Made by a program: the position numbers and the translations under genes
The notes under the pieces: model-generated
What the model saw: only the letters and a program-made list of their open reading frames with translations
What the model was told of the DNA's origin: nothing
Database searches by the model: none
Origin: an unicellular cyanobacterium SU2
GTDB lineage: Bacteria > Cyanobacteriota > Cyanobacteriia > Cyanobacteriales > Microcystaceae
DNA: 64,000 nucleotides
Reading direction: 5' to 3'
Assembly: GCA_002110465.1 (NCBI GenBank)
Contig: NEED01000014.1
Span: 1-64,000, forward strand
In this document: positions 9,560 through 20,029 of the stretch, in pieces
How the letters are laid out: each line of letters begins with the position of its first letter
How positions within the stretch are numbered: the first letter of the stretch is position 1

Positions 9560-9641
9560 TGGGCCGAGCTGGATTTGAACCAGCGTAGGCATAGCCAGCG
9601 GATTTACAGTCCGCCCCCATTAACCACTCGGGCATCGACCC
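9560..9641 (-). tRNA. tRNA-Tyr (GTA)
   Basis: A class II tRNA with a long variable arm on the minus strand. The acceptor stem is GGGTCGA/TCGGCCC-type, the anticodon loop reads CTGTAAA (anticodon GTA, tyrosine), and the T arm contains TTCAAAT. Length is 82 bases without an encoded CCA. The Tyr-Thr tRNA order is common, and the tRNA pair marks the edge of the restriction island. Confidence 0.95.
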
Positions 9642-9704
9642 ATTGATTCACGATTAACAATCATAGCACACCTATTTTTCATGTGCAATAGTTTATCTGA
9701 AAAT

Positions 9705-10838
<1,134 letters not shown>

Positions 10839-10953
10839 TTATAGAAATAGAGACTCAAAGGCTCAGAGATTAGGATAGATATTCTGAAAACTCTCAAAGT
10901 ACCCTTGAGCAATAAAAAAACGACAGGTAACTCAGTTATTAATTGAGTTTAAC

Positions 10954-11091
10954 TTAGGCAACATAGGCAACTTTAAGAGCCCACAGAATTAATCCTGTAA
11001 TTGCTCCAAGAACTAAGAGGGCAGAAATAGCGACGAGGACGGGTTTATCGGCTCCGTCGAACTTCATGATGCCGCGATTAAGGTCTGACAT
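10954..11091 (-). CDS. 45-residue single-membrane-span protein, unknown function
   Basis: A small gene encodes a 45-residue protein beginning MSDLNRGIMKFDGADKPVL. One hydrophobic helix (residues ~18-38) is followed by a short basic/aromatic tail (KVAYVA). An AGGAG ribosome-binding site lies about 9 bases before the ATG. The size and layout resemble small thylakoid subunits of photosystem, cytochrome b6f or NDH-1 complexes, but I do not recognise it as any of the named ones. It is transcribed toward the CNNM gene and divergently from the MAPEG gene. Confidence 0.7.
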   Translation of the reverse strand: MSDLNRGIMKFDGADKPVLVAISALLVLGAITGLILWALKVAYVA

Positions 11092-11252
11092 TAAGCTTGG
11101 CTCCTGGCTTGAAATTGAACAGCTTACAAAAGTGACTCTAGCTAATAGGTTAGCGAAGATTTGACCGGAGTGGGCTAAGAAATTCTGACAAAGATATCCC
11201 CGAAACGATCAGACAACAGGATATATTAATCAAACAAGACTCCGAGGAATTT

Positions 11253-11669
11253 ATGAATTGGTCAGTTAGTGCTATTGTTCTTTATTCTGTTTTTGTTGCG
11301 TCCATCTTAATTTATGTTCCCTTTTTGGCGGTGGGATATGCACGCTTTCAAATTGGATATGATCGCTCTAATCCCCGTGCTATGCTAGAAAAATTACCCC
11401 CTTATGGTCAACGGGCTACCTGGGCGCATCAGAATGCTTTTGAAACCTTTATGGTTTATGGGAGTGCAGCATTGATGGCTTATGCTACTGGAGTAGACTC
11501 AGCTTTAGCTAGTTATGCGGCCATTACATTTGTGATAGCACGTTTACTGTATTCTTTATTTTATATCCTTGATTTACCTTGGGGGCGATCGCTGATGTTT
11601 GCTACAGGTCAACTATGCACCTATTGTTTATTTGCCTTAAGTTTCCTGAAAATTCAATCAGTCGTTTAA
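11253..11669 (+). CDS. MAPEG-family membrane protein
   Basis: The 138-residue protein has four hydrophobic helices and the MAPEG pattern, with a conserved RATWAHQNAFETFMVYGSA segment (residues ~53-71) between helices 1 and 2. MAPEG proteins include microsomal glutathione transferases and eicosanoid enzymes; bacterial members are mostly uncharacterised membrane proteins. A GAGG ribosome-binding site lies about 7 bases before the ATG. It appears to be a single-gene unit, and a dispersed hairpin follows at 11743. Confidence 0.88.
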   Translation: MNWSVSAIVLYSVFVASILIYVPFLAVGYARFQIGYDRSNPRAMLEKLPPYGQRATWAHQNAFETFMVYGSAALMAYATGVDSALASYAAITFVIARLLYSLFYILDLPWGRSLMFATGQLCTYCLFALSFLKIQSVV

Positions 11670-11742
11670 GGATCGAGGTCACTTTCTCTGTCTTTTGTCC
11701 TGTGGGGGGCGATCGCCAAAACGTATCAACAAAAAGACTAAT

Positions 11743-11770
11743 GTAGGAGTTAACCACTGTTGACCCCTAC
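11743..11770. repeat. Dispersed hairpin element (28 bases), copy 1
   Basis: A near-palindromic 28-base unit with arms GTAGGAGT and ACCCCTAC lies between the converging ends of the MAPEG and Gfo/Idh genes. Its reverse complement matches the unit at 48052-48079 at about 24 of 28 positions. It probably acts as a shared transcription end or is a REP-like mobile repeat. Confidence 0.55.
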
Positions 11771-11782
11771 TAAGTCACTTCG

Positions 11783-12898
11783 TTACGACACACTGATTCC
11801 TAGTTGATTGAGTTCTTGATAAGTTTGATCTGATTGCTGCCACACTTGACCATCGAGAGCCATTTGTTCAATTAAGCTGGCTAAACGTAAGGCTTTTAGG
11901 GCTTGTTCTCCTCCGACAGAAGGTTGATCGCCCCCCCTAACGCAATGAACAAAGTGTTCTAACTCTGCATGAAGGGGTTCAATGTTGCTAGTGTAGACTT
12001 TTTCGATGAGTCCATCTTGACGATAGAGAACCTGACCGTAATCACTGGTGTAATTGGCAGTAGTTTGACGATGGATGAGAATTTCATTATTTAGGAAATC
12101 TGCTTCTGTCAGACTGTTCTTACAATGTGCCGCTAGACGACGAATTTTACGGTGGGTTACTTTACTAGCGGTTAAGGTGGCGACGATGCCATTAGCAAAT
12201 CCTAGGGTAGCGGTGACATAATCAAGGTATCCTGAATCGGCTGCACGGCTACCACTAGCGGTCAATTTAACTACCCGATCGCCCACCAGTTCAAGTAACA
12301 AGTCGATATCATGGATCATCAGATCTAAAACGACAGAGACATCATTTGCCCGTTGAGAATAAGGACTCATGCGATGGGCTTCTAGGGCTAGTAATTCTTC
12401 AGTTTTGAGAACTTTACTTAATTCTTGGAAGGCAGGATTAAATCTTTCGATGTGTCCTACTTGTAGAATCCCGTTTGATTCAGCGGCCGCGTTAACTAAG
12501 GATTCAGCTTCAGCAATGCTTGCAGCAATGGGTTTTTCGATTAGGGTATGAACTCCCGCTTTGAGACAATCCATTCCTACTGAGTGATGCAATCGTGTCG
12601 GGACGGCAATACAGACAGCATCAACATGGGGCAGTAGGTCATGATAATTTTCAAAAAAACGAACCCGATATTTACTAGCGGTATCTAAGCCTCGTTCGAT
12701 GTTGACATCGGAAACACCCACAAATTCCACATCTTTGAGTAAGCTAAGCACACGAGTATGATGTTGACCCATGTTCCCTACCCCAATCACACCAATGCGA
12801 ATGGGGTCGAAGGGGTTGCGTAGTCTTTTTTGGATCAATTGTTCGTCTGACATTCTCCTGGACACTCCTGGACTCTCCTCCACCAAGTTTTGACTCAA
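11783..12898 (-). CDS. Gfo/Idh/MocA-family dehydrogenase (sugar or nucleotide-sugar type)
   Basis: The 371-residue protein has the NAD(P)-binding Rossmann start IGVIGVGNMGQHH (residues ~36-48), the family motif EKPIA (residues ~118-123) and the GHIERFNPAF segment seen in the subgroup related to UDP-N-acetylglucosamine 3-dehydrogenase. Family members oxidise or reduce sugars with NAD(P). The real substrate cannot be told. Translation may begin at Met16 (12853) rather than Met1, because relatives begin close to there. No operon partner is apparent. Confidence 0.88.
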   Translation of the reverse strand: MSQNLVEESPGVSRRMSDEQLIQKRLRNPFDPIRIGVIGVGNMGQHHTRVLSLLKDVEFVGVSDVNIERGLDTASKYRVRFFENYHDLLPHVDAVCIAVPTRLHHSVGMDCLKAGVHTLIEKPIAASIAEAESLVNAAAESNGILQVGHIERFNPAFQELSKVLKTEELLALEAHRMSPYSQRANDVSVVLDLMIHDIDLLLELVGDRVVKLTASGSRAADSGYLDYVTATLGFANGIVATLTASKVTHRKIRRLAAHCKNSLTEADFLNNEILIHRQTTANYTSDYGQVLYRQDGLIEKVYTSNIEPLHAELEHFVHCVRGGDQPSVGGEQALKALRLASLIEQMALDGQVWQQSDQTYQELNQLGISVS

Positions 12899-13077
12899 TA
12901 AATTAAGATTAAATTGTAATTTTTGAGTCGATCACCAAAGATATTAGCACAGTTCGTCGAAATGTAAAGAATTCCAACGACGATGGTAATTTTTATGAAC
13001 CTCCTCAAGTGATAGGTAGGGAGGGACACTGTAGACAGAGTGCCTAGAGATTTTTACCCTACTGGCTGGCGGCTTTT

Positions 13078-14079
13078 TTAAGCCTCTTCTTCGTAGTATT
13101 CGGGTTGTTTTTGTTTTTGAGGAATGTTGACGCGAGGAGGGTTATAAGGTTCGGGTTCAAGATCATCGTCCCAGACATCCCCTCGGACTTCATCGTATTC
13201 GTACTCTCTTTCTTGGCGAGGGGGTTCGTAACGGGGGGCTGTGCGTTCAGCTTTAACTTCTCCCCAGTTATCTTCTTCTAGTTGCTCTTCGTATTCTTCG
13301 TAGCGGATCGATTCAGCTTGTCGTCGTGGGGGAGGAGCAGTTATAGGTTGTTCCCAGGTATCCTCGTCCCACCTATCTTCCATCACAGGTTGTCTGGTCT
13401 GGACAGGAGTCCGCACGGGAATTCCAGTTCCGAGTTGGTTCTCAGGTCGAGTGGTTGGAGGGTAGTACATATCTTCTTCTTCTTTTTCCCAGGGAGGACG
13501 GCCAATTCCTAACCTTTCTAAAACTCCTACAGTTACCTGGACTAATTGCTCTTCTGCTCCTTCAAAAACAATCAGACGATTAGGACCGCTACTGATCACC
13601 TGTTCTACAGATAGTTCATAGGTACTGATTAATTGATCGGGAATCTGAGGAAGTCCTAAAGACGCAATAATAATCGAGGATACTTTGCCTGTTTCTAGGT
13701 CAAACTGGAAGTCTCGAACTCGCCCTAGAGGTTCTCCTGTTTCGGTGATCACTTCGCAGTTAACAACAGGGGTGTAAGCATCAATATCAACAGTTTCAAT
13801 CACATCTTCATCTTCGACCAGGACGACATCCCCAATCTGATGAATACTCGAAAGGTACATATATTGAGGCATTCCCGACAATGAAAGCATATTGTCCCGT
13901 AATCCTAGGGCAACGACTTCCCGTTGGTCAATATCTACTAAGATTTCTTTGACAACACCTAACTTTTTGCCTGTATTGCGGGTGATGACCTGTGTATTAA
14001 TAAATTCGTTACGTAATCGGATTTTATCGCTAGTCATTGTGTCCATAAGTTGGATTTCTGGCTCCCTAGGGATAGCCAA
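13078..14079 (-). CDS. PRC-barrel domain protein with acidic disordered tail
   Basis: A 333-residue protein. The N-terminal half (residues ~18-170) holds two PRC-barrel-like units (GKKLGVVKEILVDIDQREVVALGL and GEPLGRVRDFQFDLETGKVSSI), a fold related to the photosynthetic reaction-centre H subunit and RimM. The C-terminal half (from residue ~190) is rich in Glu, Pro, Arg and Tyr and looks disordered. Similar proteins are common in cyanobacteria, where the function is not settled. It is transcribed alone on the minus strand. Confidence 0.87.
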   Translation of the reverse strand: MAIPREPEIQLMDTMTSDKIRLRNEFINTQVITRNTGKKLGVVKEILVDIDQREVVALGLRDNMLSLSGMPQYMYLSSIHQIGDVVLVEDEDVIETVDIDAYTPVVNCEVITETGEPLGRVRDFQFDLETGKVSSIIIASLGLPQIPDQLISTYELSVEQVISSGPNRLIVFEGAEEQLVQVTVGVLERLGIGRPPWEKEEEDMYYPPTTRPENQLGTGIPVRTPVQTRQPVMEDRWDEDTWEQPITAPPPRRQAESIRYEEYEEQLEEDNWGEVKAERTAPRYEPPRQEREYEYDEVRGDVWDDDLEPEPYNPPRVNIPQKQKQPEYYEEEA

Positions 14080-14359
14080 GATACAATAATGTTTTCTTTG
14101 TTTGACGGTTAACCCTTAATTTATAGATAATAGCTCATGGTTTAACACTTATGGTGTGACATTGAAGTCCAGGGGTTAGCCTAAGTGTAGTTTCCCCCCA
14201 AGGGCAAGGGGACCTACGGCCATTCTAAATTATTTTATGTTGGTCTTGGTTAAAAGGATCACCACAGTAGTTATCATACTTTAGATATTCTTTCTATTAT
14301 TTTAGCTAATCTTTTGGCAAGCTAAAGAGAGAACAAGAATGCCTAATTAGGTTAAATTT
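14080..14359. other. Gap upstream of the TnpB remnant
   Basis: No gene is visible. The stretch contains the leader of the PRC-barrel gene and, at 14190-14215, a C-run/G-run pair (TTTCCCCCCAAGGGCAAGGG) that could be part of the left side of the degraded IS200/IS605-type element. Confidence 0.4.
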
Positions 14360-14881
14360 TTGATCAAAACTCTAAATACTACCTTAATTTATTTATCGTT
14401 CGCTCGACGGGAAGAACACGCTAAGAGACTAGGGAGAACCGTATGTGCTTCTAACGATTGCATTTGCTACGAAGACTTACAGGTAAAGAATTTGGTTCGT
14501 AATCATCACTTATCTAAATCAATTAATGACGCTGGTTGGTATCAATTTCGCAAATGGATAGAGTATTTCGGGTGGAAGTTTAGCAAAATAACCATTGCTG
14601 TACCACCGGATTTCACCACTCAAGATTGCCCCGTTTGTGGGAAAAGAACCAAAAAATCCTTGTCTAATAGAACCCATAATTGTTCTTGTGGATACACAGA
14701 AGATAGGGATGTAGCAGCCAGCATTAATATCCTTAAAAAAGGATTGGATACCACAGGTCATGTGGGAATCCGACTACTAGATAGTCAAAACGCTTCAGGA
14801 GATTTGACCGCTACTTTCTCTGGAGAAATCCTGTTGAAGCAAGTTGGATCGGTGAATGAAGAATCCCCGCATGAAGCGTAG
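14360..14881 (+). pseudogene. TnpB (OrfB) C-terminal fragment of an IS200/IS605-family element
   Basis: Only the last ~150 residues of a TnpB protein remain. The segment with the RuvC glutamate (CICYEDLQVKNLVRNHHLSK), the zinc ribbon (CPVCGK ... CSCG) and the final RuvC aspartate (EDRDVAASINILKKG) are present. The N-terminal half with the first RuvC aspartate and the RNA-binding part is absent, and the track starts at a TTG without a ribosome-binding site. It therefore cannot be an active RNA-guided nuclease. Bases 14862-14901 (AATCCCC ... GGGAGTGTCAA) look like the right end of the element. Confidence 0.85.
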
Positions 14882-15036
14882 CCGAATGGGTGGGAGTGTC
14901 AATCTAGTATCATGAATAACTTAGGTTCTGTATGGCAACTCAAGCAGATCAATCTCTATAAAATAGATTCAAAAAATAATATTTTTTAAGGTTGATTATA
15001 TTAAAATTTAGGTAAAGTTTGGTTCAAGGTAATATT

Positions 15037-15513
15037 ATGACTACCGAATTCGATTTATCGAGCGATCACTGTATGATTCCAGTGATTAAGTCCCCTAATG
15101 ATTACCAAGTCTTCCGTATTACGCCTCATGATACCAATCGCTTAGCGATTATTTTCGATTCTACAACGGCTGATGATTCCCTCACGGTGTGTGTGGAAAT
15201 TTTTGATCCTGGAGGAAGTACCCCAACTCATCGTCATCATTTTGCTGTAGAAATGTTTTTTATTCTTCAAGGGGAAGGGTTAGCTATTTGTGATGGTAAG
15301 GATATTCCTCTGCATCGGGGGGATAGTTTATTAGTTCGTCCAACAGGAATTCATGAAATTAGAAATGTTGGTAATACACGATTATATGCTCTCTGTTTTA
15401 TGGTTCCTAACGAAGATTTTTCTGAATTAATCCGTAGTGGAATTCCTGAAAAATTAGATGAGGAAGATTTAGAAGTTTTACTCGGTCATCAATCATTAAT
15501 TGCTAATGTTTAA
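15037..15513 (+). CDS. Cupin-domain protein
   Basis: A 158-residue single cupin domain. The metal-binding motif is seen as THRHHFAVEMFFILQGEG (residues ~61-78, two His and one Glu) with the second motif GIHEIRNVG (residues ~107-115) supplying another His. Cupins of this type are either enzymes (isomerases, dioxygenases) or sugar/ligand binders. The ATG at 15037 is preferred to the upstream TTG at 15019 because AAGG lies about 9 bases before it. The gene overlaps the CocE-like hydrolase gene by 8 bases, so the two are probably translated together. Confidence 0.85.
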   Translation: MTTEFDLSSDHCMIPVIKSPNDYQVFRITPHDTNRLAIIFDSTTADDSLTVCVEIFDPGGSTPTHRHHFAVEMFFILQGEGLAICDGKDIPLHRGDSLLVRPTGIHEIRNVGNTRLYALCFMVPNEDFSELIRSGIPEKLDEEDLEVLLGHQSLIANV

Positions 15514-17137
15514 AGTTCAAAAAGAAACTCAATCAATGAAGACACAGGATGGTATTCGTCTTGATGCTGATGTCTATTGTCCTGAGAGTTCAGACTCTTT
15601 TCCTGTTTTATTGATGCGCCAACCCTACGGTAGAAAAATTGCGTCTACTGTTGTTTATGCTCATCCCATTTGGTATGCTTCTCAAGGCTATATTGTTGTT
15701 ATTCAAGATGTTAGGGGACGGGGAACTTCTGAAGGAAAGTTTAACCTTTTTGCTCATGAAACTGAAGATGGACTAGATACTATTAATTGGGTTTCTCAAC
15801 TTCCTAATAGTACAGGAGAAGTGGGAATGTATGGGTTTTCCTATCAAGGAATGACTCAATTACATGCTGCTTCTACTGCACCGAAAGCTTTAAAAGTGAT
15901 TTGTCCCGCTATGATTGCCTATGATTTATATCATGATTGGGCTTATGAAAATGGGGCTTTTTGTTTACAAGCTAATTTAGGTTGGGCGATTCAATTAGCA
16001 GCAGAAACCGCTAGGTTAAATAAGGATAGGATAGCTTTTCAAAAATTATATGCTGCATCTCGTAATTTACCATTATTTGATGAAATAACTGCTCATCCTA
16101 ATCTACTCCAAGAATTGGCTCCTGATTCATTTTATCATGATTGGTTAAACCATCCTTATCCTGATAGTTATTGGACTAATTTATCCCCAAAGAATGTGAT
16201 TAATAATATTGATTTACCGATGTTACATATTGGGGGATGGTTTGATCCTTATTTACGGGGAAATCTCAATCTTTATCAGGCAATGAAAACCCGTAGTCAA
16301 TTCCCGCAACATCTCATTATTGGACCTTGGGGTCATCTTCCGTGGGGTCGAAAAGTAGGAACCATTGATTATGGACAAGAAGCAATTAGTCCTATTGATA
16401 AAATACAACTTGATTGGTTTGATTATTTCCTCAAAGGGAAGAAAACAAAAGCTTTAAATAATCCTGCTGTTTGTTTATTTGAAATGGGAAGTAATCAATG
16501 GCGATATTTCGATTCAGTTCCTAATAATAACCAAGTTTCTTACTATTTATCCAGTCAAGGATTAACCAGTATTCGAGAAAATGAAGGAAAATTAGTTAAC
16601 TCCCCACCAAGTTTATCAGTTAGTGATATTATTGTTCATGATCCTTGGCGACCTGTTCCATCTTTAGGAGGTCATGCTAGTATACCATCGGGGTCTTTTG
16701 AACGGTCTAGTATTGATTGTCGTAGTGATGTTTTAACTTATACGTCTGACCCCTTAACCGAAGATTTAACCATCGTTGGTGAGGTTTTGGTTGAAATATA
16801 TTGCACTGCGGATGCACCAAGTTTTGATTTATGTGCGGTTTTATCTACTGTTGATCAAGAATGTAAGGTTTATAATTTCACTCAAGGGTATATTAGGGTT
16901 AATTCTGAGGAGTTACCGATTAAAATTCCTTTGCAGGCAACTTGTATGCGAATTACTAAAGGAAATTGTATCAGGCTAAGTGTAAGTGGGGCGTGTTTTC
17001 CCGCTTACTCAGTTAATACAGGAACAGGTAAGTTACCTAAAGAAGAAGAATTAATTGAAGCTAAAATTATCACTTTAATGGTTAGTTTTGATGTCGGAAA
17101 ATATTCTAAAGTTTTGCTTACTCAAGTTAATTATTAG
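15506..17137 (+). CDS. CocE/NonD-family alpha/beta hydrolase
   Basis: A 543-residue protein of the X-Pro dipeptidyl-peptidase/cocaine esterase family. The nucleophile elbow is GFSYQG (residues ~112-117), the catalytic aspartate is in GGWFDPYLRG (near residue 250), and the histidine is in GPWGHLPWG (near residue 276). A C-terminal jelly-roll domain starts near residue 345. Family members hydrolyse esters or amides of acyl compounds, and the substrate here is unknown. The first ATG is inside the cupin gene's end; a later ATG at 15536 could be the real start. The pairing with a cupin suggests one pathway. Confidence 0.92.
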   Translation: MFKVQKETQSMKTQDGIRLDADVYCPESSDSFPVLLMRQPYGRKIASTVVYAHPIWYASQGYIVVIQDVRGRGTSEGKFNLFAHETEDGLDTINWVSQLPNSTGEVGMYGFSYQGMTQLHAASTAPKALKVICPAMIAYDLYHDWAYENGAFCLQANLGWAIQLAAETARLNKDRIAFQKLYAASRNLPLFDEITAHPNLLQELAPDSFYHDWLNHPYPDSYWTNLSPKNVINNIDLPMLHIGGWFDPYLRGNLNLYQAMKTRSQFPQHLIIGPWGHLPWGRKVGTIDYGQEAISPIDKIQLDWFDYFLKGKKTKALNNPAVCLFEMGSNQWRYFDSVPNNNQVSYYLSSQGLTSIRENEGKLVNSPPSLSVSDIIVHDPWRPVPSLGGHASIPSGSFERSSIDCRSDVLTYTSDPLTEDLTIVGEVLVEIYCTADAPSFDLCAVLSTVDQECKVYNFTQGYIRVNSEELPIKIPLQATCMRITKGNCIRLSVSGACFPAYSVNTGTGKLPKEEELIEAKIITLMVSFDVGKYSKVLLTQVNY

Positions 17138-17583
17138 AAAAAAGCCAATCAAGAAAATATTAAAAATAAGTTATTGTTTACTTGAAATTCAATTTTTTCC
17201 AGAAAATAAGCTCAAAGAATTCCCAAAAAATCCTTGAAATTTACCCCCTATGTATATTTAGAGCGTGTTTAGATTATAGACCTTCTGTTTTCCAATTTTC
17301 CAAGTACATTTCAATTATTTCTTCCCCATTATAAATACCTTCAGATCGAGTTTTTCCATTAGTACAGGACATTAAAACCAGACCAGAAAATTAGGGAATT
17401 GTAAGTAATAATAACTAATCTTCAAATGACCATTGAATAATTATGCTGCATGGATTCATGGATTTTATTTGTCTTATGAAGTCGATTAGGGTGGGCTTGG
17501 GAGATTAATAATTTCTCTTGATTTTTATACTATTGCCCACCATTAAAATAGTAGTTTATTTGACCATATTTTATGAGTAAATT
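17138..17583. other. Gap between the hydrolase and the YbjN gene
   Basis: No complete gene is visible. On the minus strand, 17274-17390 is an open frame of 38 codons (MSCTNGKTRSEG ... followed by a stop) that may be the tail of a lost gene, but no family is recognised. The words GGTGGGC (near 17490) and GCCCACC (near 17535) form a wide inverted repeat. Confidence 0.4.
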
Positions 17584-18066
17584 TTAACTAATAGAACTTC
17601 CGCCAAATTGTTCTTGTAAAAGTTCATCATTATCATCAGCAATAGTAGCCACTAAGGTAATAGCGCGAGAAATTTCTTCTGGGGATAAATCAGCCACAGT
17701 TCGTTGGGTTAAGACAACAATTCTATCCTTCATAATTCCAAAGCGGGTTTCTAAGGTTTCTTCCCAATTCATCGTTAATAATTTCCGCATTAACCCTGGT
17801 TCATCTTTAGCAGGAAGTTGCAACACAGAGGACCAAACTGTTAATAAATCATCATCCGTTTCCCCTGTAAGCTGAACATATACTTCCACACTTCCATATT
17901 GGAACTTCCAAAGATGACCTTGATCATCATGGTAAACCATCGCACTCTCATTTTCTGCGAGGCTACTAATGACTGTTTCAATGACTTCATGATGGGTGCT
18001 AGTGGTACTCACAAAATCGTCAGGGAGGGTTGTTTCTGTGGTGTTTTCAGAGGTTAAATTTGTCAT
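17584..18066 (-). CDS. YbjN-domain protein
   Basis: The 160-residue protein matches the YbjN domain (secretion-chaperone-like fold): a long first helix, a beta-sheet including LWKFQYGSVEVYVQL (residues ~52-66) and a final helix after the segment RIVVLTQRTVADLSPEEIS. In cyanobacteria such proteins are common and of unknown role; in enterobacteria YbjN affects motility and stress responses. It is a single gene, transcribed divergently from the TetR gene. Confidence 0.82.
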   Translation of the reverse strand: MTNLTSENTTETTLPDDFVSTTSTHHEVIETVISSLAENESAMVYHDDQGHLWKFQYGSVEVYVQLTGETDDDLLTVWSSVLQLPAKDEPGLMRKLLTMNWEETLETRFGIMKDRIVVLTQRTVADLSPEEISRAITLVATIADDNDELLQEQFGGSSIS

Positions 18067-18251
18067 AGTCCTTACTCTAATTACTTTTGCTCTGATGCTT
18101 TGAACGATGGCTTTAGGATCGCCTTAATTCTATTATCTAATTCAAGATGACTGAATAAGACAACATTTTATAAAGATTTCCGTTAATAGGTTAACTCTTA
18201 AGGGACAATAGCTTCAAGATTATTTGTTATCGTCACCCCTATTTCAAGGTT

Positions 18252-18896
18252 ATGTCAAGTTTTCGTCAGACATTAGTTCGGACTACTCCTAATACAAGTC
18301 AACCAGAAGAAGACACGCGATCGCGGATTCTTAAAGCGGCTTTACAGTTGTTTGCCGCTAGGGGTTATGATGGTACAACCACCAAGGATTTAGCCCATAA
18401 AGCTAAAGTAGCTGAAGGAACTTTATTTCGTCATTTTCCCAATAAAAAAGCCATTTTGATTGAAGTCGCTACGGCAGGATGGGTAGAAATTTTAACGGAT
18501 TTATTGACGGAATTAAGTGAAATGGGCAGTTATAAAGCCGTAGCCCAAGTAATGCGCCGAAGAATGTTAAGAATGGGAGAAAATAAAGACTTACTGCGGG
18601 TTTGTTTTATTGAAGCACAATGTCATCAGGAATTACGCGATCGCATTCAATTAGAAGTGATTGGGAAAATGACTGATGTAGCTGAAGCATTCTTTCAAAC
18701 GGCGATCGAACGGGGAATTTATCGTCCCATGAACCCCAAAATTGTCGCCCAAGTTTTCTTAGGAATGTTTGCGATCGCGGGGTTTTCTTCTGAAACCATT
18801 ATTGATCCCCAAGCATCCCCCCAAGCATTACAAGAAGTCGCCGAAGGAATTTCTGATATTTTTCTTCATGGGGTTCTTGTTTCGGGGGGAAAATGA
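18252..18896 (+). CDS. TetR/AcrR-family transcription regulator
   Basis: The 214-residue protein has a TetR-type HTH near residues 24-70 (RILKAALQLFAARGYDGTTTKDLAHKA ... GTLFRHFPNKKAIL) and a ligand-binding C-terminal domain of helices. Repression of a nearby operon is the usual role, but the target is not evident. The closest downstream gene is a dehydrogenase on the same strand, 112 bases away. Confidence 0.92.
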   Translation: MSSFRQTLVRTTPNTSQPEEDTRSRILKAALQLFAARGYDGTTTKDLAHKAKVAEGTLFRHFPNKKAILIEVATAGWVEILTDLLTELSEMGSYKAVAQVMRRRMLRMGENKDLLRVCFIEAQCHQELRDRIQLEVIGKMTDVAEAFFQTAIERGIYRPMNPKIVAQVFLGMFAIAGFSSETIIDPQASPQALQEVAEGISDIFLHGVLVSGGK

Positions 18897-18974
18897 AAAG
18901 AGGGGGCGAGGACTTCGACTGTCGCTGTCACCCAAGGGGTGAGGGAGAGATTGGTATAGCTAACTCATTATGTG

Positions 18975-19002
18975 TTACTTATTACTTATTACTTATTACT
19001 TC
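18975..19002. repeat. Heptad tandem repeat (TTACTTA)4
   Basis: Four consecutive 7-base units, TTACTTA three times then TTACTTC, end 6 bases before the start codon at 19009. Short heptad repeats of this kind are common in cyanobacteria. Here the repeat occupies the place of the ribosome-binding site, which could affect translation. Confidence 0.8.
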
Positions 19003-19008
19003 TTACCA

Positions 19009-19908
19009 ATGATTAATAATCAATCACAACAAATTGCTTTTCTAGGACTTGGCTTGATGGGATCTTCTATGAGTGCTAATTTAGCCCGTAAAGGATTTAC
19101 TGTTAAAGGTTGGAATCGTACCCCTAATCGCCCTGGAATTAGCATAGCAAAAGAGGCCGGAGTAACTATAGTTTCATCAATAAAAGAAGCAGTAGAATCA
19201 GCCGATTTTATTTTTACTTGTGTCGGGGATGTTCCCGATGTAGAAGAAGTTATTTTAGGGACAGAAGGGGTAATTAAATATGGTAAATCTGGAGCATTAA
19301 TTGTAGATTTTAGTACCATTGGTACTGATGCTGCTCGTCACCTAGGAACTGAATTAAAACAGCAAAAATTTCGCTTTTTAGATGCGCCTATTTCGGGGGG
19401 AGATATTGGGGCGCAACAGGGAACTTTAACTATTATGGTAGGAGGGAAAAAAAAAGATTTTGAAATCTGTAAACCCTATTTTGAAGCGATGGGAAAAACC
19501 ATTATTCATTGTGGGGAAATGGGTAGTGGACAAGGGGTTAAAATGTGTAATCAAGCTCTTTGTGCTGTCCATATGGTGGCTTTATGTGAAGCGATTAAAA
19601 TGGCAGAAAAACAAGGAATTGATCCCAATCTAATAATAGAAGTTTGTAGTACAGGGGCGGCAGGTTCTTGGGCTTTAAGTAATTTAGGACCAAAGATTGT
19701 TGAAGGAGACTATCAACCAGGATTTGCGATAAAACATATTTTGAAAGATTTACGATTAGTTAAAGAAACGATAGAAAAATCAGGAGAAAATTTACCAGGT
19801 GTGGACTTAGCAGAAGAATTTTTTAAGCTGGTTTCTAAAATGGATAATGGAGAAGGATTAGAACAAGGAACTCAAGCCATGATTCGTTATTATAAAGCTA
19901 AAAACTAG
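19009..19908 (+). CDS. Beta-hydroxyacid dehydrogenase (3-hydroxyisobutyrate dehydrogenase-like)
   Basis: A 299-residue NAD(P)-dependent dehydrogenase. The N-terminal Rossmann motif is IAFLGLGLMGSSMSANL, the family signature DAPISGGDIGAQQGTLTIMVGG (residues ~112-133, shown here in part) is intact, and the catalytic lysine lies in GQGVKMCNQ. Related enzymes reduce glyoxylate or succinic semialdehyde or oxidise 3-hydroxyisobutyrate. ATG 19009 is preferred to the ATG at 18970 because the upstream residues are encoded by a heptad repeat. Confidence 0.92.
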   Translation: MINNQSQQIAFLGLGLMGSSMSANLARKGFTVKGWNRTPNRPGISIAKEAGVTIVSSIKEAVESADFIFTCVGDVPDVEEVILGTEGVIKYGKSGALIVDFSTIGTDAARHLGTELKQQKFRFLDAPISGGDIGAQQGTLTIMVGGKKKDFEICKPYFEAMGKTIIHCGEMGSGQGVKMCNQALCAVHMVALCEAIKMAEKQGIDPNLIIEVCSTGAAGSWALSNLGPKIVEGDYQPGFAIKHILKDLRLVKETIEKSGENLPGVDLAEEFFKLVSKMDNGEGLEQGTQAMIRYYKAKN

Positions 19909-20004
19909 CTGATCATTAGGATTTTTTTTAGTGATCAAGTATCAAAAATTTAAACTTAAATTTCTAGGCTTAAATTAGAGTTTGAATAGACTAAAAATAC
20001 TTAT

Positions 20005-20029
20005 GTAGGGTGGACAAGATCAACCCTAC
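20005..20029 (+). terminator. Hairpin after the dehydrogenase gene
   Basis: A 7-base stem (GTAGGGT / ACCCTAC) with an 11-base loop lies about 95 bases after the stop codon, followed by a weak T-run. It resembles the other GTAGGGT-type hairpins at gene ends in this window and may serve as terminator or be a dispersed repeat. Confidence 0.45.

Noticed and set aside
13282-13512. Plus-strand open frame in the PRC-barrel gene
   Set aside because: Antisense to the acidic tail of the PRC-barrel gene; no start signals.
14360-14881. TnpB as a possible functional RNA-guided nuclease with guide RNA
   Set aside because: The N-terminal half and the first RuvC aspartate are missing, so it is only a fragment.
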